This document shows, one piece after another, positions 18,797 through 27,580 of a stretch of DNA of 64,000 nucleotides. A program made the translations under genes and the position numbers. The notes below the pieces were generated by a model. The model was given only the letters and a program-made list of their open reading frames with translations, did no database searches and was not told where the DNA came from. The first letter of the stretch is position 1; each line of letters opens with the position of its first letter. Origin of the DNA: Alsobacter soli (GTDB lineage: Bacteria; Pseudomonadota; Alphaproteobacteria; Rhizobiales; Beijerinckiaceae); contig NZ_PVZS01000003.1 of NCBI RefSeq assembly GCF_003004785.1, positions 176,001 through 240,000 of the forward strand, read 5' to 3'.

Positions 18797-19668
18797 GCCT
18801 TTTCCGCCACCCGTTCGCCGAAGAGGCCCTGCGGCCGGAACACGAGGAAGAGCACGAGCACCAGGAAGGCGAAGCCGTCCTTGTAGGGCACGGACACGTA
18901 GGCCGCCCCGAACGTCTCGATGACCCCCAGCGCGAGCCCGCCGATGATCGCGCCGGCCACGTCGCCGAACCCGCCGATGATGGTGGCCGCGAACGCCTTG
19001 AGCGCGATGGTCCCGCCCATCTGGATGGACACGAACAGGATGGGGGCCACCAGGATGCCGGCGAGGCCGCCGATCAGGGCGCTGTACACGAAGGTGATCA
19101 TGATCATCGCGGCGACGGGAATCCCGAGCAGCGAGGCCATCTCCTTGTCCTGCGAGGTCGCCTGCAGCTTCTTGCCGAGCAGCGTGTGCTCGAAGAACCA
19201 GTACTGGAACGCCACAAGCACGATCGTCACCGCGATGATCAGCAGGTACTGGCTGTCCAGGTAGACCGGCCCGATGTTGAAGCCGGGCGTCTCGAACACC
19301 GGCGCCAGCACCTGGGGCTGCGGTCCATAGAGCGCCAGCATGGTGTTGGTGACGAGGATCGAGGCCCCGATGGTCGAGATGATGACCGGCAGGTAGGTCC
19401 GGTGCCGCAGCGGGTAGTAGACGCCGAGATTGAAGATCACCCCGTAGACCGCCATGCCGCCCAGCGACAGCAGCGCCGACAACCAATAGGGCCAGCCCAG
19501 GTCCACCGCGAAGATGACCATGAGGAACGCCGCCACCATGGAGAATTCGCCCTGGGCGAAGTTCACCACGTTTGTGGCGCGGAAAATCAGCACGAAGCCC
19601 AGCGCCACCAGCGCGTAGACAGACCCGATGCCGATGCCCGTGAACAGCAGTTGAAGCACGAGATCCAT
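18793..19668 (-). CDS. livH: Branched-chain amino acid/amide ABC permease (LivH-type)
   Basis: A 291-residue inner membrane permease with 8-9 helices, of the LivH/UrtB family. It has GIGSVYALVALGFVLIFRATNVVNFAQGEF at its N-terminus (the NFAQGE motif) and the C-terminal cytoplasmic-loop signature KAFAATIIGGFGDVAGAIIGG. It overlaps the LivM-LivG gene by 4 bp. The substrate of such systems is often branched-chain amino acids but may be urea or short amides; nothing in the sequence decides this. Confidence 0.92.
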   Translation of the reverse strand: MDLVLQLLFTGIGIGSVYALVALGFVLIFRATNVVNFAQGEFSMVAAFLMVIFAVDLGWPYWLSALLSLGGMAVYGVIFNLGVYYPLRHRTYLPVIISTIGASILVTNTMLALYGPQPQVLAPVFETPGFNIGPVYLDSQYLLIIAVTIVLVAFQYWFFEHTLLGKKLQATSQDKEMASLLGIPVAAMIMITFVYSALIGGLAGILVAPILFVSIQMGGTIALKAFAATIIGGFGDVAGAIIGGLALGVIETFGAAYVSVPYKDGFAFLVLVLFLVFRPQGLFGERVAEKA

Positions 19669-19721
19669 GACGACCCTTTGAAACGGCTTGTGGCCAAGCC
19701 TTCGGTCTGGCGTTCTCCGCC

Positions 19722-19831
19722 GTCATCCCCGGCGGCGCGAAGCGCCGGTAAGGGGATCCAGGGGGGCTTGGCGCCAAGCGGCCCTGGATCCCCTTCCCCT
19801 CCGCGGCTGCGCCGCTCCGGCCGGGGATGAC
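19722..19831. repeat. Palindromic repeat family A, copy 2 (livK-livH gap)
   Basis: A 110-bp copy with the outer arms GTCATCCCCGGC and GCCGGGGATGAC and an inner GGGGATCCAGGG/CCCTGGATCCCC stem. It sits inside the transport operon between livK and livH, where a hairpin could stabilise the livK part of the message and give more binding protein than permease; this role is an inference. Confidence 0.9.
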
Positions 19832-19904
19832 GGCGTGTTCAAACGAGAGAACGTAGGAACGGAAAACCGCTGGCCGGCGGCGCCAGCCAGCGGGACGCGA
19901 AGGG

Positions 19905-21050
19905 TCAGTCCTTGAACTCGATGTGCTTGGAGAAGACGATCTTCCCGCTCTTGTTCTGCACCACGTTGTAGCCGTGCAGTCCATCGCCGTTCTGGTCGAA
20001 GTTGTATTCGCCCTCGGCGCCCTTGAAGCCCTTGATGGAGAGCATCGCCTCGCGCACAGCCTGCGGGTCGGTCTTGCCAGCCTTGTTGATGGCCGCGGCC
20101 AGCAGGTTCACGGCGTCGTAGGTCCAGGACGACTGATTGTCCGGGTCCACCTTCATCATGCCCCGGTAGGCGTCCGCGAAGGCCTTGGCCTCGGGGCTCG
20201 AATCCTCGGCGTAGTCGGCCACGCCGAAGGTGTTGTAGAGCGCCGGCCCGGCGAGCTTCAGCGCCGTCACGTTGACAATGGACGGGGAGCCCACCCAGGG
20301 AGCGTTCACCCCGAGTTGCCGAAGCTGGCGGGCGAAGATGCCGAGGTCGTTCTCGAAGGTGAAATAGGAGCCCAGCACGTCGATTCCGGCCTGCTTGAGC
20401 GCCAGCACAACGGGCGTGAAGTCCTGGGACTGGTTGGCGTAGCCCTGGATCACGACCGGCTTGACGCCGGCGGCCTCCAGCGCGCCCGCGAGCGCCTTCA
20501 TGCCGTTGGTGCCGAAGGCGTCCGTGGAATGGACGATGCCCCACTTCTTGAGCTTGAGCTCTTCAAGGCCGTAGGCGGCGATCACCCGGCCCGAATAGCT
20601 GTCATTCGGCCGGCAGCGGAACAGCCACGGATTGCCGAGCTTCGTCAGCGTCGGGTCGGTGCCGCCGAACATGCAAGGCTTTGCGGTCTTCAGGATGTCC
20701 GGCGCCATGGCGTGGACCTGGGTGGACCGGATCGAGCCGATGAAGCCGACGATGTCGGCGTTGGTGGCGAGCTTGGAGAAGGCCAGCACAGCGCCGGGAT
20801 TCGTGGTCTGGTCGTCCTCGGTGACGATCTCGACCTGCTTGCCGAGCACGCCGCCCGCCTTGTTGACCTTCTCAAGGGCGATCTTCGCCCCGGCCATCGC
20901 GTATTTGCCGGCCTCCGCGGCCGGACCGGTGATCGGCACCACCTGGCCGAATTTGATGGTCGCCCCCTGCGCCTGGGCGCCCCGCAACAGCGCGGGGGCC
21001 GCCAGGCCCGCGGCCAGTCCGGACGTGAAGACGCGCCTCGTCACCTGCAT
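19905..21050 (-). CDS. livK: Branched-chain amino acid/amide-binding protein (LivK-type)
   Basis: A 381-residue periplasmic solute-binding protein of the Liv/HAAT type. The N-terminus TRRVFTSGLAAGLAAPALL has a twin-arginine-like leader and a likely cleavage after AQAQ, so Tat export is possible. The body shows the two-lobe Peripla_BP_6 fold: IKFGQVVPITGPAAEAGKYA, then VLAFSKLATNADIVGFIGS and YDAVNLLAAAINKAG. It heads the transporter operon and is separated from livH by repeat copy 2. Confidence 0.92.
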   Translation of the reverse strand: MQVTRRVFTSGLAAGLAAPALLRGAQAQGATIKFGQVVPITGPAAEAGKYAMAGAKIALEKVNKAGGVLGKQVEIVTEDDQTTNPGAVLAFSKLATNADIVGFIGSIRSTQVHAMAPDILKTAKPCMFGGTDPTLTKLGNPWLFRCRPNDSYSGRVIAAYGLEELKLKKWGIVHSTDAFGTNGMKALAGALEAAGVKPVVIQGYANQSQDFTPVVLALKQAGIDVLGSYFTFENDLGIFARQLRQLGVNAPWVGSPSIVNVTALKLAGPALYNTFGVADYAEDSSPEAKAFADAYRGMMKVDPDNQSSWTYDAVNLLAAAINKAGKTDPQAVREAMLSIKGFKGAEGEYNFDQNGDGLHGYNVVQNKSGKIVFSKHIEFKD

Positions 21051-21208
21051 TGGACAGTTCCTCCTTGATGCGCCGGCTTTGCGGCGTCATTCGTCATTGA
21101 ACCCATTAGAAGATGGGCCCGGCGGATTTGTCCACGCCGATTCGCGGGTTTGGCGACGATTGCCTCAGGTTTGAGCAGATGACGTATCCGGCGGCCTGAA
21201 GCCTGGCC

Positions 21209-22138
21209 TCAACCGGAGACGAGCCACACCGTCATTGGAAAAGTCAGCGTCGCGAGGGCTGTCGAAACCAGAATGGCGCCGGCCACGGGCTTGTCGCCCG
21301 TTCCATACCGCTCGGCGATCACGAAGGCGTTCGCGGCCACCGGCACGGCGGCGTAGAGCACGCCCGCCTTCACCCAGAACGGGTCGAGCCCGATCGCCGA
21401 CAACGCGCCCCACACGGCTGCGGGATGGACGATGAGCTTCGCGAGAGCCAGGGGCGCGATCCGCCAGAGGTCCGGCCGCATCCACTGCGAGAGCGCCAGT
21501 CCGAGCGCGAAGACACCGGCCGGCGCCGCGGCCCCGCCCAGAAATCCCAGAAACCGGTCCGCCGGCTCCGGCAGCGCGATTCCCGAAAGAGACAGGCCCG
21601 CTCCCGCCAGGATGGACAGCATGAACGGATTCACCACCGTGCCCTTGGCGAGCCGCCATGCGATCGCGCCGGGCCGGCCCACGCCCCTCCCCGCTTCGAT
21701 CAGGCCGATGGCGAGCGGCACCACGAGCGCCGTGTCGCAGATCAGCCCCATGGCCACCGGGGCGGCCGCCCTCTCGCCCAGGAAGGCCATGGTGAGCGGA
21801 ATGCCAAGGAATGCAAAGTTGCCGCCCACCAGGCACTGCCCCCGCGACACCGCGTCCGGAAACGGCAGCCCGGCAAGGCGGCGCGCCGCGAGGAGACCAG
21901 AGAACAGGAGCACGACGGCCACGAGCGCGAGCCCTGCGACGTAAAGCGGGTTCCACAGCTCCGCGATGGGCTGGCGCGCCATCACCCGCACCACCATGGC
22001 GGGCGTCGCGATCATGAAGGCGAAGGTGTTCAGCACCTTGACGGCGTCCGGCCCGAACAGCCCGCGGCGGCGCGCCGCAAGCACGCCGACGGCGATCACC
22101 GCAAAAAAGGGCGAACTCGTCGCCAGGAACTGCAGCAT
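21209..22138 (-). CDS. AEC family transporter (auxin efflux carrier type)
   Basis: A 309-residue membrane protein with about 10 hydrophobic helices in a 5+5 arrangement, matching the AEC/Mem_trans family. Visible parts are FLATSSPFFAVIAVGVLAAR at the N-terminus, NTFAFMIATPAMVVRVM with the helix break, and VGGNFAFLGIPLTMAFLG. The start was set at ATG 22136-22138; the longer frame to 22393 is out-of-family. Bacterial members export or import small organic acids; the substrate here is unknown. It is divergent from the alpha/beta hydrolase gene. Confidence 0.86.
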   Translation of the reverse strand: MLQFLATSSPFFAVIAVGVLAARRRGLFGPDAVKVLNTFAFMIATPAMVVRVMARQPIAELWNPLYVAGLALVAVVLLFSGLLAARRLAGLPFPDAVSRGQCLVGGNFAFLGIPLTMAFLGERAAAPVAMGLICDTALVVPLAIGLIEAGRGVGRPGAIAWRLAKGTVVNPFMLSILAGAGLSLSGIALPEPADRFLGFLGGAAAPAGVFALGLALSQWMRPDLWRIAPLALAKLIVHPAAVWGALSAIGLDPFWVKAGVLYAAVPVAANAFVIAERYGTGDKPVAGAILVSTALATLTFPMTVWLVSG

Positions 22139-22286
22139 GGGGGAATCGGCCGAAAGACCCGGAACTGGGCCGGCGTCCTTTAGCCGAGCCGAGGTCCGCC
22201 TGCCAAATTCGGCTCGCCGTCCGCCTTGCGTCCGGGCGGTCCACGGGTATCCAATGCGCGCCGACAAGAACGGGAGGACCGAGCGC

Positions 22287-23063
22287 ATGGCCATGATCGA
22301 GATCGCGGGAGAGCCGTTCCACGTCCAGATCGACGGCCGCGACGACGCGCCGCCCCTGCTGATCTCGAATTCGCTGAGCTCGGACATGTCCATGTGGGAC
22401 GACCAGGTCCCCGTCTGGGCGGAGCGCTACCGGGTGATCCGATACGACCACCGTGGCCATGGCCAAAGCGTCGTGTCGCCCGCGCCCTATTCCATGGACC
22501 AGCTCGGCCGGGACGCGGTCAACATCCTGGACGCGCTCGGGGTCCGGAAGGCCCATTGGGTGGGCCTCTCCATGGGCGGCATGGTGGGCATGTGGATGCT
22601 GACCCACGCGCCCGAACGCATCGACCGCGCCGTCCTGGCCAATACGGCCGCCTACATGGGCCCGCGCGAGCTTTGGGACGGGCGCATCCGCACCGCCGAG
22701 CGAGGCGGCATGGAGGCGCTCGTGCAGGCCACGCTGGAACGCTGGTTCCCGGCCCACTTCCGAGGAGCGAACCCGGCCGTCATGGATCGCATGCGCGCCA
22801 TGATCCTTCGCACGCAGGCGCAAGGTTACCAGGCCAACTGCGCCGCAATCCGCGACATGGACCAGCGCGAAGCCATCAAGGGGGTCGACCGGCCGGTGCT
22901 CGTCATCATCGGGTCGCGCGACCCCGCCACCACGCCGGCGGACGGCGAATACATCGCATCCGCCATCCCGGGCGCGCAAAAGGCTTATCTGGACGCAGCC
23001 CACATCTCCAACGTCGAGCATCCGGAGCGCTTCGCGGCGCTCGTGACAGAGTTCCTGGGCTAA
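22287..23063 (+). CDS. Alpha/beta hydrolase, 3-oxoadipate enol-lactonase-like
   Basis: A 258-residue alpha/beta-fold hydrolase resembling PcaD, the lactonase of the beta-ketoadipate pathway. The nucleophile elbow is GLSMGGMVG (Ser95), the acid is in IIGSRDPATTP and the His in DAAHISNVEHPERF. DHRGHGQS and the N-terminal pattern match PcaD. The ATG at 22287 follows GGGAGGA with good spacing; an upstream ATG at 22257 is possible. No other pca genes are nearby, so the true substrate may be another lactone or ester. It is 5 bp upstream of the MBL gene and likely cotranscribed. Confidence 0.82.
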   Translation: MAMIEIAGEPFHVQIDGRDDAPPLLISNSLSSDMSMWDDQVPVWAERYRVIRYDHRGHGQSVVSPAPYSMDQLGRDAVNILDALGVRKAHWVGLSMGGMVGMWMLTHAPERIDRAVLANTAAYMGPRELWDGRIRTAERGGMEALVQATLERWFPAHFRGANPAVMDRMRAMILRTQAQGYQANCAAIRDMDQREAIKGVDRPVLVIIGSRDPATTPADGEYIASAIPGAQKAYLDAAHISNVEHPERFAALVTEFLG

Positions 23064-23068
23064 GCCGG

Positions 23069-23869
23069 ATGCAGGCCTTCATCTGCGTCCAGTGCGGCAC
23101 GCAATACCCGCCATCCGAGGCCCCGCCTGCGCGATGCCCGATCTGCGAGGACGTCCGCCAGTACGTGCGCTGGGAAGGCCAGGCCTGGACCGCGCTGGAC
23201 GAGCTCGCGCGCACGCATCCGGTGCATTGGGAGGAGGACCACGGCCTCTGGGGCATTGGCAGCAAGCCCGCTTTCGCGATCGGCCAGCGTGCGCTCCTGG
23301 TGCGCACGCCCAGGGCCAACGTGCTCTGGGACTGCTCCGCGCCGTTGGATGACGCCACCGTCGAGCGCATCAAGGCGATGGGCGGCGTCACCGCCATCGC
23401 CATTTCCCATTGCCACTACTACACCACCATGGTGGAGTGGGCGGAGCGGCTGGACGCCCCCATTCTGCTGCACGAAGCCAACCGCGACTGGGTGATGCGG
23501 CGCCATCCGTCCATCACCTGGTGGGCGGGAGAATCCTGCGCCATCGCCGAAGGGCTGACGCTCTATCGCTGCCCCGGCCACTTCGACGGCGGCACGATCC
23601 TGCACTGGGCGGAGGGGCCGGACGGCAAGGGCGCGCTGCTCGCGGGCGACATCCTGCAGGTCACGCAGGACCGCCGGCATGTGAGCGTGATGTTCAGCTA
23701 CCCGAACCTCATCCCCGTGAACGCCGCCACCATCCGCAGCGTCGAGGCGATCGTGGCGCCGCTGGCCTTCGACCGCGTCTACGGCGCCTGGTGGGGGCGC
23801 AACATCATCGGAAACGCGAAGGACGCCGTGGCGGCGTCCTTCGACCGGTACCTCGCCGCGATCGCCTGA
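23069..23869 (+). CDS. MBL-fold metallo-hydrolase with N-terminal zinc knuckle
   Basis: A 266-residue protein. Residues 6-26 form a rubredoxin-like knuckle (C6-x2-C9 and C23-P-x-C26), probably metal-binding. The rest is a metallo-beta-lactamase domain, but the HxHxDH motif reads His114-C-His116-Y-Y-T119: the Asp and His of the second metal site are missing. A later CPGHFDGG His and LLAGDI Asp remain, so at most one metal site is complete. The start is the ATG at 23069, just after the hydrolase stop. It ends back to back with the YeeE gene: the two stop codons are directly adjacent. Confidence 0.8.
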   Translation: MQAFICVQCGTQYPPSEAPPARCPICEDVRQYVRWEGQAWTALDELARTHPVHWEEDHGLWGIGSKPAFAIGQRALLVRTPRANVLWDCSAPLDDATVERIKAMGGVTAIAISHCHYYTTMVEWAERLDAPILLHEANRDWVMRRHPSITWWAGESCAIAEGLTLYRCPGHFDGGTILHWAEGPDGKGALLAGDILQVTQDRRHVSVMFSYPNLIPVNAATIRSVEAIVAPLAFDRVYGAWWGRNIIGNAKDAVAASFDRYLAAIA

Positions 23870-25129
23870 TCAGCAGGCGGTCAGCCTGGGGGTGCGCTCG
23901 ACCTCGAGCCCGAACAGCGGCCGCAGTTGCGTGCCGAGAACATTGCCGGCGAAAGCTGCGACCATCCATACCCAGCCATGCAGGCTGCCCGAGGCGATGC
24001 CGGAGAAATACGCCCCGATGTTGCAGCCATAGGCCAGGCGGGCGCCGTAGCCGAGCAACAGGCCGCCGACGACCGCCGCCACGGCGGACTTCACCGGCAC
24101 GCGCCAGGTTGGCGCGAAGCGGCCGGCCAGCGCCGCTGCGAGCAGCGCGCCCACGATGATGCCGATGTCCATCACCGACGTGACGTCGTTGAGGATGCTG
24201 CTGTTGAGCGCCGCCTTGTTCCCCGCATTGGCGAAATAGGGCCAGCTCGCCACGTCCGCGGTCCCGAGCGCCGCCGTGATCTTCGCGCCCCACAGGGCGA
24301 AGGCTGAGGTGATGCCCCAGGGCCGGCCCGCCAGGGCCAGAGTGGCGAAGTTCAGCAGCGCCAGCGCCAGCCCACCCGCGACCATCGGCCAGGGGCCGCG
24401 CAGGAAGCGCGCAAGGCCGCGCCGCGGCGAAGCCTTGGCGGCCTCGAGCGCGCCATGCTCGCGGCGCTCGAGCCAGATGGTCACGCCCGCGATGGCCGCG
24501 AATGCGGCCAGGTTGACCGCCAGCGCCGTCCAGGGGCCCCAGAGCTTCACGAGCGAGACCGGCGCGAAGCTGGGCTGCGCCGCCCACCAGTGGAGATGAG
24601 CGGCCCCGATCGTCGACCCCGCCACGAAGGCGGCGAGCGTGATCAGCATGCGGGTCGAGCCGCCGCCCACGGTATAGAGCGTGCCGGACGCGCAGCCGCC
24701 GCCCATCTGCATGCCGACGCCGAACAGGAAAGCCCCGAACACCACGGAAACGCCAACCGGCGACACCAACCCTTGCACGGGCTGGCCGAACAAGGATCCA
24801 GCAGCAAGCACAGGGAAGAACAGCGCCACCGCCACGGCGAGCATCAACATCTGCGCCCGCAGCCCCGCCCCGCGCCGGTCCGCGATGAAGACCCGCCAGG
24901 CGGACGTGAACCCGAAGGCCGCATGGTAGAGCACGAGCCCCATCAGCGCGCCCAGCACATAGAGGGCCGCCTGCTTCGGATTGACGACGGCGCCCACCAG
25001 CGCTGCGCCAGCGACCACGGCGAAGCCGGCGCCCCAGGCGGCGCCTGTGTTTGGAGCGGCCGCACTGGCCGCAGGCTTGACGGCTTGGCCGTGGAGATCG
25101 GCGCCAACGGCCGAGCTGAGGCTAGTCAT
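23870..25129 (-). CDS. YeeE/YedE family sulfur-transport membrane protein
   Basis: A 419-residue membrane protein with about 10 helices. It holds both cysteine-containing family motifs: MGGGCASGTLYTVGGGS in the first half and YGCNIGAYFSGIASGSLHG in the second. In the characterised family members these cysteines relay thiosulfate through the pore. The start is the ATG at 25127-25129, preceded by a poor ribosome binding site; an earlier TTG at 25216 would overlap the proposed promoter. It is convergent with the MBL gene. The upstream region contains an AT-rich island (see the promoter and inverted repeat). Confidence 0.88.
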   Translation of the reverse strand: MTSLSSAVGADLHGQAVKPAASAAAPNTGAAWGAGFAVVAGAALVGAVVNPKQAALYVLGALMGLVLYHAAFGFTSAWRVFIADRRGAGLRAQMLMLAVAVALFFPVLAAGSLFGQPVQGLVSPVGVSVVFGAFLFGVGMQMGGGCASGTLYTVGGGSTRMLITLAAFVAGSTIGAAHLHWWAAQPSFAPVSLVKLWGPWTALAVNLAAFAAIAGVTIWLERREHGALEAAKASPRRGLARFLRGPWPMVAGGLALALLNFATLALAGRPWGITSAFALWGAKITAALGTADVASWPYFANAGNKAALNSSILNDVTSVMDIGIIVGALLAAALAGRFAPTWRVPVKSAVAAVVGGLLLGYGARLAYGCNIGAYFSGIASGSLHGWVWMVAAFAGNVLGTQLRPLFGLEVERTPRLTAC

Positions 25130-25198
25130 GTCGGAAGATCCATCCGCGAAGATTCTCGACGCGAGAGGCGCGTCGGCCCCGGTGGGGCGCTCGTGGAC

Positions 25199-25227
25199 GA
25201 GATAGTATTCCCGCAACAGAACGTCAA
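25199..25227 (-). promoter_or_regulatory. Possible sigma-70 promoter of the YeeE/YedE gene
   Basis: Read on the minus strand, TTGACG (25222-25227) and TATCTC (25199-25204) are separated by 17 bp. The -35 is close to consensus, while the -10 matches only at its first three bases. It lies 70 bp upstream of the start codon. Confidence 0.35.
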
Positions 25228-25235
25228 TTGTTCAT

Positions 25236-25259
25236 ATTACACGTAAATTGCCGTATAAT
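25236..25259. promoter_or_regulatory. Imperfect inverted repeat in an AT-rich island
   Basis: ATTACAC (25236-25242) and GTATAAT (25253-25259) are inverted copies with one mismatch and a 10-bp spacer. They sit immediately upstream of the proposed -35 box in an AT-rich island that stands out in this GC-rich window. The position fits an operator for a repressor or activator of the sulfur transporter; the regulator is unknown. Confidence 0.4.
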
Positions 25260-25293
25260 AAGCGGCCGGATCTCCCAGAAGGCTGCCGCAGAG

Positions 25294-25977
25294 TCAGCCA
25301 TTTCCGGGGCGCGTCGCGAGCCAGATCACGTGGCGCGCCCCGCGCTTGCCGCGGTCCGCCTTGACGGTGGTCTCCTCCACGGCGAACCCCACCCGCTTCA
25401 GCCCCGGGGTGAACCCGCGGTCGGGGCCCGATGACCACACGGCCAGCACGCCCCCTGGTTTCAGCGCCGCAAAGGCGTCGACGAGTCCGCGCGCATCGTA
25501 GAGGGCGTCGTTCTCCTGCCGGGTCAGCCCCTCGGGACCATTGTCAACGTCGAGCAGGATGGCGTCATAGCAGCGCTTCGCCTTGCGGATCACGTCGAGC
25601 ACGTCCGACTCGAGCACGGTGACCCGCCGGTCGTCCAGGCAATCGCCGAAAACGGGAGCCATCAGCCCGCGCGCCCACGCCACTACGGCCGGAACGAGTT
25701 CCGCCACCTCGATGCGGGCCCCCTCCCCCAACGCCTTCTCGGCGGCCCGCAACGTGAACCCCATGCCGAGGCCGCCGATCAGGACGCGGGCCGCGGCTGG
25801 ATTGCGCAAGCGCGCGGCTGTCAGGGTCGCCAGGGCCTCTTCCGAACCGCTTAGGCGACTGTTCATCAGCTCCGTATGCCCGAGCCGGATCACGTATTCG
25901 GTCCCGCGGCGCATGAGCCGGAGTTGGCCGCCCCCGCCAGGCATCTCGGCGGTGTCCAGGAGCTCCCACGGGATCAT
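25294..25977 (-). CDS. Spermidine-synthase-like class I methyltransferase-fold protein
   Basis: A 227-residue Rossmann protein of the spermine/spermidine synthase superfamily. The glycine-rich loop is VLIGGLGMGFTLRAAEKAL, the acidic residue that binds the adenosyl group follows in IEVAELVPAVVAW, and YDAILLDVDNGPEGL is the downstream motif. The N-terminal beta domain of true spermidine synthases is shortened, so polyamine synthesis is unproven. The start was set at ATG 25975-25977. It stands alone, 152 bp from the start of the neighbouring yeeE frame. Confidence 0.75.
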   Translation of the reverse strand: MIPWELLDTAEMPGGGGQLRLMRRGTEYVIRLGHTELMNSRLSGSEEALATLTAARLRNPAAARVLIGGLGMGFTLRAAEKALGEGARIEVAELVPAVVAWARGLMAPVFGDCLDDRRVTVLESDVLDVIRKAKRCYDAILLDVDNGPEGLTRQENDALYDARGLVDAFAALKPGGVLAVWSSGPDRGFTPGLKRVGFAVEETTVKADRGKRGARHVIWLATRPGNG

Positions 25978-26207
25978 GGCGGGCTCGGGCGAAGAAACGA
26001 GGCGATCGGCACGGGATCTCCTGGGGCGACGTGACGCTCGCTCCATACCTGACGCCAGCCGCGAGGCCAAACCCTGTCACCCGAAGCCGAACCGCCCTGC
26101 ATCTTCGCGCCAGTCGCCCCGCCTGATAGGGTCGTGCCGCCCCCGATTGACGCGAATGCGGTTGAGCAAGGGCCAGCATGGCCCCAAGGAGCCTCGCGGA
26201 GACACGG

Positions 26208-26669
26208 ATGGACGAATTGCTGGAGCCTTTGCTGCGCCTGGGCGCGGCCGTGCTGGCGGGCTCGTTGATTGGCGTGAACCGGGACCTGCACGGCAAGCCG
26301 ACCGGCGTTCGGCTTCACTCGCTCGTAGGCCTCGGCAGTGCGCTTTTCGTCATGCTCGCCGGCCGCTATGGCCGGGGCGAATTCGATGTCGCGGCGGTGA
26401 GCCGGATCGTGCAGGGCATCGTGGGCGGCATCGGCTTCCTGGGCGCAGGAGTGATCCTGCGCTCCAGTTCGGGCGACCGCATTCAGCACATCACGACGGC
26501 CGCCACCATCTGGGTTACCGCCGCGCTTGGCACGGCCTGCGGGCTGGGGGCCTGGCAACTGGCGCTCACCAGCTCGCTCCTGGTGCTCGTGATCCTGACA
26601 GGCGGCTTCGTGCTCGATCGCAAGCTGTACAGGCGGGTCGACGACGCGGACGTGGACGGCCCGACCTGA
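26208..26669 (+). CDS. MgtC/SapB family membrane protein
   Basis: A 153-residue protein with four or five helices, matching the MgtC/SapB N-terminal domain: LLRLGAAVLAGSLIGVNRDL, then GKPTGVRLHSLVGLGSALFV, VQGIVGGIGFLGAGVIL and ITTAATIWVTAALGTACGLG. It lacks the C-terminal cytoplasmic ACT-like domain of Salmonella MgtC, as many short homologues do. The start was placed at ATG 26208 behind GCGGAG; an ATG at 26178 is also in frame. It is convergent with the SDR gene, 13 bp away. Confidence 0.87.
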   Translation: MDELLEPLLRLGAAVLAGSLIGVNRDLHGKPTGVRLHSLVGLGSALFVMLAGRYGRGEFDVAAVSRIVQGIVGGIGFLGAGVILRSSSGDRIQHITTAATIWVTAALGTACGLGAWQLALTSSLLVLVILTGGFVLDRKLYRRVDDADVDGPT

Positions 26670-26682
26670 CTGGGGGCGGCGT

Positions 26683-27459
26683 CTACTGAGCCGTGTAGCC
26701 GCCGTCGATGACGAGGGACGAACCGGTCACGAACTTGGATTCGTCGGACGCGAGGTAGAGCACACCGTAGGCGATATCGTCCGGCTCGCCGACATGCCCG
26801 ACCGGATGCATGGCGTCGAGCGCCTTCCGCCCGGCCGCGACATCGCCAGCCTCCTTGAGGTAGTTCTCCACCATCGGCGTCCAGATATAGCCAGGGTGCA
26901 CCGAGTTCACCCGGATGCCGGTGCGTTCCTTGGCGCACCAGAGCGCGACCGACTTCGTGTACAACGTGACCCCACCCTTTGAGGCGTTGTAGGCGCCCAG
27001 GTTGGGGTCTCCCACCAGCCCCTCGATGGAGGACAGGTTGATGATGGATCCCGCCGCGGGGCTGTTGCGACGCATGGCGCGGATCGCGTGCTTGGTCCCG
27101 AGGAACACGCCGTCCAGGTTGATCGACATGAGGAAGCGCCACTGTTCGAGCGTTTGCTCATCCGGCGCGCAGCCGATGCCGACACCCGCATTGTTCACGA
27201 GCACGTCCAGCCGGCCGAAGCGCGACAGGGTGGCGTCCATCGCCTTTTCCCAAGCCGACTCGTCCGCAACGTCGTGATGCAGGTAGAGGGCCTGCCCGCC
27301 TGCTGACCGGATTTCCTCGGCGACGCGCTGTCCTTCCACGTCCTTCACGTCGGTCACCACGACCGCAGCGCCCTCGCGGGCCAGCAGGCGCGAAGCGGCT
27401 TCACCGAGGCCCAGGGCGCCACCGGTGATTATGCAAACCTTGCCTTGAACTCTCGCCAT
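26683..27459 (-). CDS. SDR family NAD(P)-dependent oxidoreductase
   Basis: A 258-residue classical short-chain dehydrogenase. The cofactor loop is ITGGALGLGE (residues 11-20), with Asp37 in VVVTDVKD favouring NAD(H). The NNAG motif is at 89-92. The catalytic set is Ser143/144 in NLSSIEG, Tyr157 and Lys161 in AYNASKGG. The C-terminal DESKFVTGSSLVIDGGYTAQ is typical. The family resembles cyclohexanol or 3-hydroxysteroid dehydrogenases, but no substrate can be assigned. It is divergent from the CBS-BON gene. Confidence 0.9.
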   Translation of the reverse strand: MARVQGKVCIITGGALGLGEAASRLLAREGAAVVVTDVKDVEGQRVAEEIRSAGGQALYLHHDVADESAWEKAMDATLSRFGRLDVLVNNAGVGIGCAPDEQTLEQWRFLMSINLDGVFLGTKHAIRAMRRNSPAAGSIINLSSIEGLVGDPNLGAYNASKGGVTLYTKSVALWCAKERTGIRVNSVHPGYIWTPMVENYLKEAGDVAAGRKALDAMHPVGHVGEPDDIAYGVLYLASDESKFVTGSSLVIDGGYTAQ

Positions 27460-27510
27460 GGCGGGTCTCCTTCCGTAGCAGACAAGGTATTCGCCCCCGA
27501 TGCGCCGTCT

Positions 27511-27524
27511 TGGATCGAGATCAA
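27511..27524. promoter_or_regulatory. FNR/FixK-like box upstream of the CBS-BON gene
   Basis: TGGATCGAGATCAA matches the FNR/FixK consensus TTGAT-N4-ATCAA at nine of ten positions (G for T at position 2). It lies 57 bp upstream of the CBS-BON start and in the divergent gap with the SDR gene, so it could serve either. Confidence 0.45.
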
Positions 27525-27580
27525 TGACGACATGCGCATTCTGCGGTCAGATCACGGCCTGATCACGAAAGGACGAAGCC

